64,000 nt of DNA, taken from Staphylococcus aureus. GTDB taxonomy: Bacteria > Bacillota > Bacilli > Staphylococcales > Staphylococcaceae. The first letter of the stretch is position 1. Every line of letters begins with the position of its first letter. Positions 24,952 through 34,732 of this stretch are shown here, piece after piece. The notes beneath the pieces are model-generated. The model had not been told where the DNA came from, ran no database searches, and was given only the letters and a program-made list of their open reading frames with translations. The DNA lies in NCBI RefSeq assembly GCF_001027105.1, contig NZ_CP011526.1:1-64000 (forward strand), written 5' to 3'. A program made the position numbers and the translations under genes.

Positions 24952-25653
24952 ATGGCTAGAAAAGTTGTTGTAGTTGATGATGAAAAACCGATTGCTGATA
25001 TTTTAGAATTTAACTTAAAAAAAGAAGGATACGATGTGTACTGTGCATACGATGGTAATGATGCAGTCGACTTAATTTATGAAGAAGAACCAGACATCGT
25101 ATTACTAGATATCATGTTACCTGGTCGTGATGGTATGGAAGTATGTCGTGAAGTGCGCAAAAAATACGAAATGCCAATAATAATGCTTACTGCTAAAGAT
25201 TCAGAAATTGATAAAGTGCTTGGTTTAGAACTAGGTGCAGATGACTATGTAACGAAACCGTTTAGTACGCGTGAATTAATCGCACGTGTGAAAGCGAACT
25301 TACGTCGTCATTACTCACAACCAGCACAAGACACTGGAAATGTAACGAATGAAATCACAATTAAAGATATTGTGATTTATCCAGACGCATATTCTATTAA
25401 AAAACGTGGCGAAGATATTGAATTAACACATCGTGAATTTGAATTGTTCCATTATTTATCAAAACATATGGGACAAGTAATGACACGTGAACATTTATTA
25501 CAAACAGTATGGGGCTATGATTACTTTGGCGATGTACGTACGGTCGATGTAACGATTCGTCGTTTACGTGAAAAGATTGAAGATGATCCGTCACATCCTG
25601 AATATATTGTGACGCGTAGAGGCGTTGGATATTTCCTCCAACAACATGAGTAG
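24952..25653 (+). CDS. walR: Response regulator WalR
   Basis: Essential OmpR-type regulator of autolysins and cell-wall turnover, phosphorylated by WalK. The 233 residues hold a receiver domain with the phosphoacceptor Asp53 in LLDIMLPG and a winged-helix domain ending RRGVGYFL. I chose ATG 24952 over 24946 because AGAGG is then nine bases away. It heads the five-gene wal operon. All key residues appear present. Confidence 0.98.
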
Positions 25654-25665
25654 AGGTCGAAACGA

Positions 25666-27492
25666 ATGAAGTGGCTAAAACAACTACAATCCCTTCATAC
25701 TAAACTTGTAATTGTTTATGTATTACTGATTATCATTGGTATGCAAATTATCGGGTTATATTTTACAAATAACCTTGAAAAAGAGCTGCTTGATAATTTT
25801 AAGAAGAATATTACGCAGTACGCGAAACAATTAGAAATTAGTATTGAAAAAGTATATGACGAAAAGGGCTCCGTAAATGCACAAAAAGATATTCAAAATT
25901 TATTAAGTGAGTATGCCAACCGTCAAGAAATTGGAGAAATTCGTTTTATAGATAAAGACCAAATTATTATTGCGACGACGAAGCAGTCTAACCGTAGTCT
26001 AATCAATCAAAAAGCGAATGATAGTTCTGTCCAAAAAGCACTATCACTAGGACAATCAAACGATCATTTAATTTTAAAAGATTATGGCGGTGGTAAGGAC
26101 CGTGTCTGGGTATATAATATCCCAGTTAAAGTCGATAAAAAGGTAATTGGTAATATTTATATCGAATCAAAAATTAATGACGTTTATAACCAATTAAATA
26201 ATATAAATCAAATATTCATTGTTGGTACAGCTATTTCATTATTAATCACAGTCATCCTAGGATTCTTTATAGCGCGAACGATTACCAAACCAATCACCGA
26301 TATGCGTAACCAGACGGTCGAAATGTCCAGAGGTAACTATACGCAACGTGTGAAGATTTATGGTAATGATGAAATTGGCGAATTAGCTTTAGCATTTAAT
26401 AACTTGTCTAAACGTGTACAAGAAGCGCAGGCTAATACTGAAAGTGAGAAACGTAGACTGGACTCAGTTATCACCCATATGAGTGATGGTATTATTGCAA
26501 CAGACCGCCGTGGACGTATTCGTATCGTCAATGATATGGCACTCAAGATGCTTGGTATGGCGAAAGAAGACATCATCGGATATTACATGTTAAGTGTATT
26601 AAGTCTTGAAGATGAATTTAAACTGGAAGAAATTCAAGAGAATAATGATAGTTTCTTATTAGATTTAAATGAAGAAGAAGGTCTAATCGCACGTGTTAAC
26701 TTTAGTACGATTGTGCAGGAAACAGGATTTGTAACTGGTTATATCGCTGTGTTACATGACGTAACTGAACAACAACAAGTTGAACGTGAGCGTCGTGAAT
26801 TTGTTGCCAATGTATCACATGAGTTACGTACACCTTTAACTTCTATGAATAGTTACATTGAAGCACTTGAAGAAGGTGCATGGAAAGATGAGGAACTTGC
26901 GCCACAATTTTTATCTGTTACCCGTGAAGAAACAGAACGAATGATTCGACTGGTCAATGACTTGCTACAGTTATCTAAAATGGATAATGAGTCTGATCAA
27001 ATCAACAAAGAAATTATCGACTTTAACATGTTCATTAATAAAATTATTAATCGACATGAAATGTCTGCGAAAGATACAACATTTATTCGAGATATTCCGA
27101 AAAAGACGATTTTCACAGAATTTGATCCTGATAAAATGACGCAAGTATTTGATAATGTCATTACAAATGCGATGAAATATTCTAGAGGCGATAAACGTGT
27201 CGAGTTCCACGTGAAACAAAATCCACTTTATAATCGAATGACGATTCGTATTAAAGATAATGGCATTGGTATTCCTATCAATAAAGTCGATAAGATATTC
27301 GACCGATTCTATCGTGTAGATAAGGCACGTACGCGTAAAATGGGTGGTACTGGATTAGGACTAGCCATTTCGAAAGAGATTGTGGAAGCGCACAATGGTC
27401 GTATTTGGGCAAACAGTGTAGAAGGTCAAGGTACATCTATCTTTATCACACTTCCATGTGAAGTCATTGAAGACGGTGATTGGGATGAATAA
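25666..27492 (+). CDS. walK: Sensor histidine kinase WalK
   Basis: Membrane kinase that senses cell-wall state and phosphorylates WalR. The 608 residues contain transmembrane helices at about 14-34 and 183-203 with an extracellular PAS-like domain between them. A HAMP domain, a cytoplasmic PAS domain and the dimerization domain follow, with His385 in [11 protein letters not shown]. The HATPase domain has the N box, a DNGIGIP motif and GGTGLGLAI. The start is 12 bases after walR. The stop overlaps walH by eight bases. Confidence 0.98.
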   Translation: MKWLKQLQSLHTKLVIVYVLLIIIGMQIIGLYFTNNLEKELLDNFKKNITQYAKQLEISIEKVYDEKGSVNAQKDIQNLLSEYANRQEIGEIRFIDKDQIIIATTKQSNRSLINQKANDSSVQKALSLGQSNDHLILKDYGGGKDRVWVYNIPVKVDKKVIGNIYIESKINDVYNQLNNINQIFIVGTAISLLITVILGFFIARTITKPITDMRNQTVEMSRGNYTQRVKIYGNDEIGELALAFNNLSKRVQEAQANTESEKRRLDSVITHMSDGIIATDRRGRIRIVNDMALKMLGMAKEDIIGYYMLSVLSLEDEFKLEEIQENNDSFLLDLNEEEGLIARVNFSTIVQETGFVTGYIAVLHDVTEQQQVERERREFVANVSHELRTPLTSMNSYIEALEEGAWKDEELAPQFLSVTREETERMIRLVNDLLQLSKMDNESDQINKEIIDFNMFINKIINRHEMSAKDTTFIRDIPKKTIFTEFDPDKMTQVFDNVITNAMKYSRGDKRVEFHVKQNPLYNRMTIRIKDNGIGIPINKVDKIFDRFYRVDKARTRKMGGTGLGLAISKEIVEAHNGRIWANSVEGQGTSIFITLPCEVIEDGDWDE

Positions 27493-28819
27493 TAAGGAGC
27501 ATATTAAATCTGTCATTTTAGCACTACTCGTCTTGATGAGTGTCGTATTGACATATATGGTATGGAACTTTTCTCCTGATATTGCAAATGTCGACAATAC
27601 AGATAGTAAGAAGAGTGAAACGAAACCTTTAACGACACCTATGACAGCCAAAATGGATACAACTATTACGCCATTTCAGATTATTCATTCGAAAAATGAT
27701 CATCCAGAAGGAACGATTGCGACGGTATCTAATGTGAATAAACTGACGAAACCTTTGAAAAATAAAGAAGTGAAGTCCGTGGAACATGTTCGTCGTGATC
27801 ATAACTTGATGATTCCTGATTTGAACAGTGATTTTATATTATTCGATTTTACGTATGATTTACCGTTATCAACATATCTTGGTCAAGTACTGAACATGAA
27901 TGCGAAAGTACCAAATCATTTCAATTTCAATCGTTTGGTCATAGATCATGATGCTGATGATAATATCGTGCTTTATGCTATAAGCAAAGATCGCCACGAT
28001 TACGTAAAATTAACAACTACAACGAAAAATGATCATTTTTTAGATGCATTAGCAGCAGTGAAAAAAGATATGCAACCATACACAGATATCATCACAAACA
28101 AAGATACAATTGATCGTACGACGCATGTTTTTGCACCAAGTAAACCTGAAAAGTTAAAAACATATCGCATGGTATTTAACACGATTAGTGTTGAGAAAAT
28201 GAATGCTATACTATTTGACGATTCAACCATCGTTCGTAGTTCAAAGAGTGGTGTTACAACCTACAACAATAATACAGGTGTCGCAAACTATAACGATAAA
28301 AATGAAAAATATCATTATAAAAACCTGTCCGAAGATGAAGCGAGTTCCAGCAAAATGGAAGAAACGATTCCAGGAACCTTTGATTTTATTAATGGTCATG
28401 GTGGTTTCTTAAACGAAGACTTTAGATTGTTTAGTACGAATAATCAGTCAGGCGAGTTAACATATCAACGTTTCCTTAATGGTTATCCAACGTTTAATAA
28501 AGAAGGTTCTAATCAAATTCAAGTCACTTGGGGTGAAAAAGGCGTCTTTGACTATCGTCGTTCGTTATTACGCACCGACGTTGTTTTAAATAGTGAGGAT
28601 AATAAATCGTTGCCGAAATTAGAGTCTGTACGTTCAAGCTTAGCGAACAATAGTGATATTAATTTTGAAAAAGTAACAAACATCGCTATCGGTTACGAAA
28701 TGCAGGATAATTCAGATCATAATCACATTGAAGTGCAGATTAACAGTGAACTCGTACCGCGTTGGTATGTAGAATATGATGGCGAATGGTATGTTTATAA
28801 CGATGGGAGGCTTGAATAA
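27485..28819 (+). CDS. walH: WalK modulator WalH (YycH)
   Basis: Membrane-anchored extracytoplasmic protein that, with WalI, contacts WalK and tunes its activity. In S. aureus the pair acts positively, whereas in Bacillus it is inhibitory. One N-terminal transmembrane helix (about 8-28) is followed by a long exported YycH domain. I chose ATG 27485 (444 residues, MNNKEH), which overlaps the walK stop and is preceded by a weak ribosome site. A longer in-frame start inside walK is less likely. Confidence 0.95.
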   Translation: MNNKEHIKSVILALLVLMSVVLTYMVWNFSPDIANVDNTDSKKSETKPLTTPMTAKMDTTITPFQIIHSKNDHPEGTIATVSNVNKLTKPLKNKEVKSVEHVRRDHNLMIPDLNSDFILFDFTYDLPLSTYLGQVLNMNAKVPNHFNFNRLVIDHDADDNIVLYAISKDRHDYVKLTTTTKNDHFLDALAAVKKDMQPYTDIITNKDTIDRTTHVFAPSKPEKLKTYRMVFNTISVEKMNAILFDDSTIVRSSKSGVTTYNNNTGVANYNDKNEKYHYKNLSEDEASSSKMEETIPGTFDFINGHGGFLNEDFRLFSTNNQSGELTYQRFLNGYPTFNKEGSNQIQVTWGEKGVFDYRRSLLRTDVVLNSEDNKSLPKLESVRSSLANNSDINFEKVTNIAIGYEMQDNSDHNHIEVQINSELVPRWYVEYDGEWYVYNDGRLE

Positions 28820-29608
28820 ATGAACTGGAAACTGACAAAGACACTTTTCATTTTCGTGTTTATTCTTGTCAACATCGTGTTAGTATCGATTTATGTTAAT
28901 AAAGTCAATCGCTCACACATTAATGAAGTCGAGAGTAACAATGAAGTTAATTTTCAGCAAGAAGAAATTAAAGTACCGACTAGTATATTGAATAAATCAG
29001 TTAAAGGTATAAAATTAGAGCAAATTACAGGGCGATCAAAAGACTTTAGTTCTAAAGCTAAAGGCGATTCGGATTTGACCACATCAGATGGTGGAAAATT
29101 ATTGAATGCGAACATTAGTCAATCGGTAAAGGTCAGTGACAATAACTTAAAAGATTTGAAAGATTATGTTAACAAGCGCGTATTTAAAGGTGCTGAATAT
29201 CAATTAAGCGAGATTAGTTCAGATTCTGTAAAATATGAACAAACGTATGATGATTTTCCGATTTTAAATAACAGTAAAGCGATGTTAAACTTTAATATAG
29301 AAGATAACAAAGCGACTAGTTATAAACAATCAATGATGGATGACATTAAGCCCACAGATGGTGCAGATAAGAAGCATCAAGTGATTGGTGTGAGAAAAGC
29401 AATCGAGGCATTATATTATAATCGTTACTTGAAAAAAGGTGATGAAGTCATTAATGCTAGACTCGGTTACTACTCAGTCGTGAATGAAACGAATGTTCAA
29501 TTGTTACAACCAAACTGGGAAATTAAAGTGAAGCATGACGGTAAGGATAAAACGAATACTTACTATGTCGAAGCGACAAATAATAACCCTAAAATTATTA
29601 ATCATTAA
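28820..29608 (+). CDS. walI: WalK modulator WalI (YycI)
   Basis: Partner of WalH: one N-terminal helix (about 5-25) and a YycI extracytoplasmic domain of about 235 residues. It starts directly after the walH stop, preceded by GGGAGG, and is 262 residues long. The WalH-WalI complex assembles with WalK through the membrane helices. A terminator follows, so walJ may be partly uncoupled. Confidence 0.95.
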   Translation: MNWKLTKTLFIFVFILVNIVLVSIYVNKVNRSHINEVESNNEVNFQQEEIKVPTSILNKSVKGIKLEQITGRSKDFSSKAKGDSDLTTSDGGKLLNANISQSVKVSDNNLKDLKDYVNKRVFKGAEYQLSEISSDSVKYEQTYDDFPILNNSKAMLNFNIEDNKATSYKQSMMDDIKPTDGADKKHQVIGVRKAIEALYYNRYLKKGDEVINARLGYYSVVNETNVQLLQPNWEIKVKHDGKDKTNTYYVEATNNNPKIINH

Positions 29609-29621
29609 TATGAATCGTAAT

Positions 29622-29671
29622 AAGCTAGCATTGCAAGCTCATCATATGTGAGAAGCGGTGCTAGCTTTTTT
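29622..29671 (+). terminator. Terminator after walI
   Basis: AAGCTAGCA (29622-29630) and TGCTAGCTT (29659-29667) with T6 form a long-looped stem. The following 29672-29997 contains no gene; it may carry a separate walJ promoter. Confidence 0.65.
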
Positions 29672-29997
29672 GCTGGTACGGTTTATTATGGCTGATGTTT
29701 TTGCGTCTCCAACGTGCGCATTTATTCATATTTTAAGTAGAACCGCATTGTAAAATTAGTGTAACTGTTATTTTAAAAACTTTAGTATTTGTCTAATCAT
29801 TGTTATAATAATTAAGAAATTCATTGCACGTGATTATCAAAATTTAAATATAAGAAACCGGTCGATGAACTAAAGTTACATAATAGGAAAGGTATACAAA
29901 ACAGCTAATATACTGATAGTTTCTGTAGGGAAAATCGTATATTTGCACTGATGTATATTGCAGTCATATAGAGAGATTGACTGTTTAAAGAGAAAGG

Positions 29998-30798
29998 ATG
30001 AGCCGCTTGATACGCATGAGTGTATTAGCAAGTGGTAGTACAGGTAACGCCACTTTTGTAGAAAATGAAAAAGGTAGTCTATTAGTTGATGTTGGTTTGA
30101 CTGGAAAGAAAATGGAAGAATTGTTTAGTCAAATTGACCGTAATATTCAAGATTTAAATGGTATTTTAGTAACCCATGAACATATTGATCATATTAAAGG
30201 ATTAGGTGTTTTGGCGCGTAAATATCAATTGCCAATTTATGCGAATGAAAAAACTTGGCAGGCAATTGAAAAGAAAGATAGTCGCATCCCTATGGATCAG
30301 AAATTCATTTTTAATCCTTATGAAACAAAATCTATTGCAGGTTTCGATGTTGAATCGTTTAACGTGTCACATGATGCAATAGATCCGCAATTTTATATTT
30401 TCCATAATAACTATAAGAAGTTTACGATTTTAACGGATACGGGTTACGTGTCTGATCGTATGAAAGGTATGATACGTGGCAGCGATGCGTTTATTTTTGA
30501 GAGTAATCATGACGTCGATATGTTGAGAATGTGTCGTTATCCATGGAAGACGAAACAACGTATTTTAGGCGATATGGGTCATGTATCTAATGAGGATGCG
30601 GCTCATGCAATGACAGACGTGATTACAGGTAACACGAAACGTATTTACCTATCGCATTTATCACAAGACAATAACATGAAAGATTTGGCGCGTATGAGTG
30701 TTGGCCAAGTATTGAACGAACACGATATTGATACGGAAAAAGAAGTATTGCTATGTGATACGGATAAAGCTATTCCAACGCCAATATATACAATATAA
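29998..30798 (+). CDS. walJ: WalJ (YycJ) metallo-beta-lactamase-fold protein
   Basis: A cytoplasmic metallo-beta-lactamase-fold hydrolase conserved at the end of wal operons. It is related to RNase-J-like and YycJ exonucleases and has been linked to DNA repair and wall homeostasis. The HEHIDH metal motif is clear, as is a further His in GHVSNEDA. The 266-residue reading from ATG 29998 places the ribosome site almost touching the start. TTG at 30007 is a better-spaced alternative. Function is inferred from family. Confidence 0.9.
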   Translation: MSRLIRMSVLASGSTGNATFVENEKGSLLVDVGLTGKKMEELFSQIDRNIQDLNGILVTHEHIDHIKGLGVLARKYQLPIYANEKTWQAIEKKDSRIPMDQKFIFNPYETKSIAGFDVESFNVSHDAIDPQFYIFHNNYKKFTILTDTGYVSDRMKGMIRGSDAFIFESNHDVDMLRMCRYPWKTKQRILGDMGHVSNEDAAHAMTDVITGNTKRIYLSHLSQDNNMKDLARMSVGQVLNEHDIDTEKEVLLCDTDKAIPTPIYTI

Positions 30799-30809
30799 AT
30801 GAGAGTCAT

Positions 30810-30857
30810 CCGATAAAGTTCCGCATTGCTGTGAGACGACTTTATCGGGTGCTTTTT
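30810..30857 (+). terminator. Terminator after walJ
   Basis: CCGATAAAGT (30810-30819) and ACTTTATCGG (30839-30848) form a long stem followed by a T-run. Confidence 0.85.
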
Positions 30858-31025
30858 TATGTTGTTGGTGGGAAATGGCTGTTGTTGAGTTGAATCGGCT
30901 TGATTGAAATGTGTAAAATAATTCGATATTAAATGTAATTTATAAATAATTTACATAAAATCAATCATTTTAATATAAGGATTATGATAATATATTGGTG
31001 TATGACAGTTAATGGAGGGAACGAA

Positions 31026-33344
31026 ATGAAAGCTTTATTACTTAAAACAAGTGTATGGCTCGTTTTGCTTTTTAGTGTAATGGGATTATGGCAAGTCTCG
31101 AACGCGGCTGAGCAGCATACACCAATGAAAGCACATGCAGTAACAACGATAGACAAAGCAACAACAGATAAGCAACAAGTACCGCCAACAAAGGAAGCGG
31201 CTCATCATTCTGGCAAAGAAGCGGCAACCAACGTATCAGCATCAGCGCAGGGAACAGCTGATGATACAAACAGCAAAGTAACATCCAACGCACCATCTAA
31301 CAAACCATCTACAGTAGTTTCAACAAAAGTAAACGAAACACGCGACGTAGATACACAACAAGCCTCAACACAAAAACCAACTCACACAGCAACGTTCAAA
31401 TTATCAAATGCTAAAACAGCATCACTTTCACCACGAATGTTTGCTGCTAATGCACCACAAACAACAACACATAAAATATTACATACAAATGATATCCATG
31501 GCCGACTAGCCGAAGAAAAAGGGCGTGTCATCGGTATGGCTAAATTAAAAACAGTAAAAGAACAAGAAAAGCCTGATTTAATGTTAGACGCAGGAGACGC
31601 CTTCCAAGGTTTACCACTTTCAAACCAGTCTAAAGGTGAAGAAATGGCTAAAGCAATGAATGCAGTAGGTTATGATGCTATGGCAGTCGGTAACCATGAA
31701 TTTGACTTTGGATACGATCAGTTGAAAAAGTTAGAGGGTATGTTAGACTTCCCGATGCTAAGTACTAACGTTTATAAAGATGGAAAACGCGCGTTTAAGC
31801 CTTCAACGATTGTAACAAAAAATGGTATTCGTTATGGAATTATTGGTGTAACGACACCAGAAACAAAGACGAAAACAAGACCTGAAGGCATTAAAGGCGT
31901 TGAATTTAGAGATCCATTACAAAGTGTGACAGCGGAAATGATGCGTATTTATAAAGACGTAGATACATTTGTTGTTATATCACATTTAGGAATTGATCCT
32001 TCAACACAAGAAACATGGCGTGGTGATTACTTAGTGAAACAATTAAGTCAAAATCCACAATTGAAGAAACGTATTACAGTTATTGATGGTCATTCACATA
32101 CAGTACTTCAAAATGGTCAAATTTATAACAATGATGCATTGGCACAAACAGGTACAGCACTTGCGAATATCGGTAAGATTACATTTAATTATCGCAATGG
32201 AGAGGTATCGAATATTAAACCGTCATTGATTAATGTTAAAGACGTTGAAAATGTAACACCGAACAAAGCATTAGCTGAACAAATTAATCAAGCTGATCAA
32301 ACATTTAGAGCACAAACTGCAGAGGTAATTATTCCAAACAATACCATTGATTTCAAAGGAGAAAGAGATGACGTTAGAACGCGTGAAACAAATTTAGGAA
32401 ACGCGATTGCAGATGCTATGGAAGCGTATGGCGTTAAGAATTTCTCTAAAAAGACTGACTTTGCCGTGACAAATGGTGGAGGTATTCGTGCCTCTATCGC
32501 AAAAGGTAAGGTGACACGCTATGATTTAATCTCAGTATTACCATTTGGAAATACGATTGCGCAAATTGATGTAAAAGGTTCAGACGTCTGGACGGCTTTC
32601 GAACATAGTTTAGGCGCACCAACAACACAAAAGGACGGTAAGACAGTGTTAACAGCGAATGGCGGTTTACTACATATCTCTGATTCAATCCGTGTTTACT
32701 ATGATATAAATAAACCGTCTGGCAAACGAATTAATGCTATTCAAATTTTAAATAAAGAGACAGGTAAGTTTGAAAATATTGATTTAAAACGTGTATATCA
32801 CGTAACGATGAATGACTTCACAGCATCAGGTGGCGACGGATATAGTATGTTCGGTGGTCCTAGAGAAGAAGGTATTTCATTAGATCAAGTACTAGCAAGT
32901 TATTTAAAAACAGCTAACTTAGCTAAGTATGATACGACAGAACCACAACGTATGTTATTAGGTAAACCAGCAGTAAGTGAACAACCAGCTAAAGGACAAC
33001 AAGGTAGCAAAGGTAGTAAGTCTGGTAAAGATACACAACCAATTGGTGACGACAAAGTGATGGATCCAGCGAAAAAACCAGCTCCAGGTAAAGTTGTATT
33101 GTTGCTAGCGCATAGAGGAACTGTTAGTAGCGGTACAGAAGGTTCTGGTCGCACAATAGAAGGAGCTACTGTATCAAGCAAGAGTGGGAAACAATTGGCT
33201 AGAATGTCAGTGCCTAAAGGTAGCGCGCATGAGAAACAGTTACCAAAAACTGGAACTAATCAAAGTTCAAGCCCAGAAGCGATGTTTGTATTATTAGCAG
33301 GTATAGGTTTAATCGCGACTGTACGACGTAGAAAAGCTAGCTAA
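31026..33344 (+). CDS. adsA: Adenosine synthase A, sortase-anchored 5'-nucleotidase
   Basis: Cell-wall-anchored enzyme that makes adenosine from AMP, ADP or ATP (and deoxyadenosine) and so dampens host immunity. The 772 residues begin with a signal peptide (about 1-27) and a low-complexity Thr/Ala/Lys stretch to about 150. The metallophosphatase domain shows HTNDIHG, GNHEFDFG and GHSH. The 5'-nucleotidase C-terminal domain shows TNGGGIRA. The end has LPKTG, a hydrophobic helix and RRRK. ATG 31026 follows GGAGGGAACG. It appears intact. Confidence 0.96.
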   Translation: MKALLLKTSVWLVLLFSVMGLWQVSNAAEQHTPMKAHAVTTIDKATTDKQQVPPTKEAAHHSGKEAATNVSASAQGTADDTNSKVTSNAPSNKPSTVVSTKVNETRDVDTQQASTQKPTHTATFKLSNAKTASLSPRMFAANAPQTTTHKILHTNDIHGRLAEEKGRVIGMAKLKTVKEQEKPDLMLDAGDAFQGLPLSNQSKGEEMAKAMNAVGYDAMAVGNHEFDFGYDQLKKLEGMLDFPMLSTNVYKDGKRAFKPSTIVTKNGIRYGIIGVTTPETKTKTRPEGIKGVEFRDPLQSVTAEMMRIYKDVDTFVVISHLGIDPSTQETWRGDYLVKQLSQNPQLKKRITVIDGHSHTVLQNGQIYNNDALAQTGTALANIGKITFNYRNGEVSNIKPSLINVKDVENVTPNKALAEQINQADQTFRAQTAEVIIPNNTIDFKGERDDVRTRETNLGNAIADAMEAYGVKNFSKKTDFAVTNGGGIRASIAKGKVTRYDLISVLPFGNTIAQIDVKGSDVWTAFEHSLGAPTTQKDGKTVLTANGGLLHISDSIRVYYDINKPSGKRINAIQILNKETGKFENIDLKRVYHVTMNDFTASGGDGYSMFGGPREEGISLDQVLASYLKTANLAKYDTTEPQRMLLGKPAVSEQPAKGQQGSKGSKSGKDTQPIGDDKVMDPAKKPAPGKVVLLLAHRGTVSSGTEGSGRTIEGATVSSKSGKQLARMSVPKGSAHEKQLPKTGTNQSSSPEAMFVLLAGIGLIATVRRRKAS

Positions 33345-33361
33345 AATATATTGAAAATAAT

Positions 33362-33403
33362 ACTACTGTATTTCTTAAATAAGAGGTACGGTAGTGTTTT
33401 TTT
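33362..33403 (+). terminator. Terminator after adsA
   Basis: ACTACTGTA and TACGGTAGT (one G-T pair) are followed by T8. Confidence 0.75.
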
Positions 33404-33475
33404 ATGAAAAAAAGCGATAACCGTTGATAAATATGGGATATAAAAACGAGGATAAGTAATAAGACATCAAGGTGT

Positions 33476-33675
33476 TTATCCACAGAAATGGGGATAGTTA
33501 TCCAGAATTGTGTACAATTTAAAGAGAAATACCCACAATGCCCACAGAGTTATCCACAAATACACAGGTTATACACTAAAAATCGGGCATAAATGTCAGG
33601 AAAATATCAAAAACTGCAAAAAATATTGGTATAATAAGAGGGAACAGTGTGAACAAGTTAATAACTTGTGGATAA
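33476..33675. promoter_or_regulatory. DnaA-box cluster upstream of rlmH
   Basis: Three perfect TTATCCACA 9-mers occur within 200 bases: 33476-33484 (+), 33550-33558 (+) and 33667-33675 (-). Near matches are at 33498-33506 (TTATCCAGA) and 33569-33577 (TTATACACT). A TATAAT at 33630-33635 is a likely -10 for rlmH, so the boxes surround its promoter. DnaA control of rlmH, or a DnaA-titrating site 33 kb from oriC, would fit. Neither is shown by sequence alone. Confidence 0.7.
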
Positions 33676-33711
33676 CTGGAAAGTTGATAACAATTTGGAG
33701 GACCAAACGAC

Positions 33712-34191
33712 ATGAAAATCACCATTTTAGCTGTAGGGAAACTAAAAGAGAAATATTGGAAGCAAGCCATAGCAGAATATGAAAAACGTTTAGGCCCATA
33801 CACCAAGATAGACATCATAGAAGTTCCAGACGAAAAAGCACCAGAAAATATGAGTGACAAAGAAATTGAGCAAGTAAAAGAAAAAGAAGGCCAACGAATA
33901 CTAGCCAAAATCAAACCACAATCCACAGTCATTACATTAGAAATACAAGGAAAGATGCTATCTTCCGAAGGATTGGCCCAAGAATTGAACCAACGCATGA
34001 CCCAAGGGCAAAGCGACTTTGTTTTCGTCATTGGCGGATCAAACGGCCTGCACAAGGACGTCTTACAACGCAGTAACTACGCACTATCATTCAGCAAAAT
34101 GACATTCCCACATCAAATGATGCGGGTTGTGTTAATTGAACAAGTGTACAGAGCATTTAAGATTATGCGAGGAGAGGCGTATCATAAGTAA
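33712..34191 (+). CDS. rlmH: 23S rRNA pseudouridine-1915 N3-methyltransferase RlmH (OrfX)
   Basis: SPOUT methyltransferase that modifies the pseudouridine in helix 69 of 23S rRNA. The 159 residues show the trefoil-knot SAM loop FVIGGSNGL and the C-terminal IMRGEAYHK. The ATG follows TTGGAGG. Its last codons are the SCC attachment site, used by SCCmec and related elements; here they are intact and unoccupied. DnaA boxes crowd the upstream region. The ribosomal function is unaffected by SCC insertion. Confidence 0.97.
34173..34191 (+). other. SCC attachment site (attB) at the rlmH 3' end
   Basis: The end of rlmH reads GAGGCGTATCATAAGTAA, the known SCC core. I searched for a second copy (forward and inverted, including the GAAGCATATCATAAATGA variant) and saw none in the window. 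No ccr genes are present. The site therefore appears empty, as in a strain without SCCmec. Confidence 0.85.
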
Positions 34192-34732
34192 AACTAAAAA
34201 ATTCTGTATGAGGAGATAATAATTTGGAGGGTGTTAAATGGTGGACATTAAATCCACGTTCATTCAATATATAAGATATATCACGATAATTGCGCATATA
34301 ACTTAAGTAGTAGCTAACAGTTGAAATTAGGCCCTATCAAATTGGTTTATATCTAAAATGATTAATATAGAATGCTTCTTTTTGTCCTTATTAAATTATA
34401 AAAGTAACTTTGCAATAGAAACAGTTATTTCATAATCAACAGTCATTGACGTAGCTAAGTAATGATAAATAATCATAAATAAAATTACAGATATTGACAA
34501 AAAATAGTAAATATACCAATGAAGTTTCAAAAGAACAATTCCAAGAAATTGAGAATGTAAATAATAAGGTCAAAGAATTTTATTAAGATTTGAAAGAGTA
34601 TCAATCAAGAAAGATGTAGTTTTTTAATAAACTATTTGGAAAATAATTATCATAATTTAAAAACTGACAATTTGCGAGACTCATAAAATGTAATAATGGA
34701 AATAGATGTAAAATATAATTAAGGGGTGTAAT
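34192..34732. other. Chromosomal stretch right of attB
   Basis: Some 540 bases with no intact gene. At about 34476-34586 a plus-strand frame is open to a TAA and encodes NEVSKEQFQEIENVNNKVKE near its end. It looks like the tail of a decayed gene, without a start. This could be scar from earlier SCC or island traffic. Confidence 0.4.

Noticed and set aside
33576..34055. 159-codon minus-strand frame opposite rlmH
   Set aside because: It is a shadow of rlmH and its upstream region; no ribosome site and no known family. The rlmH reading is certain.
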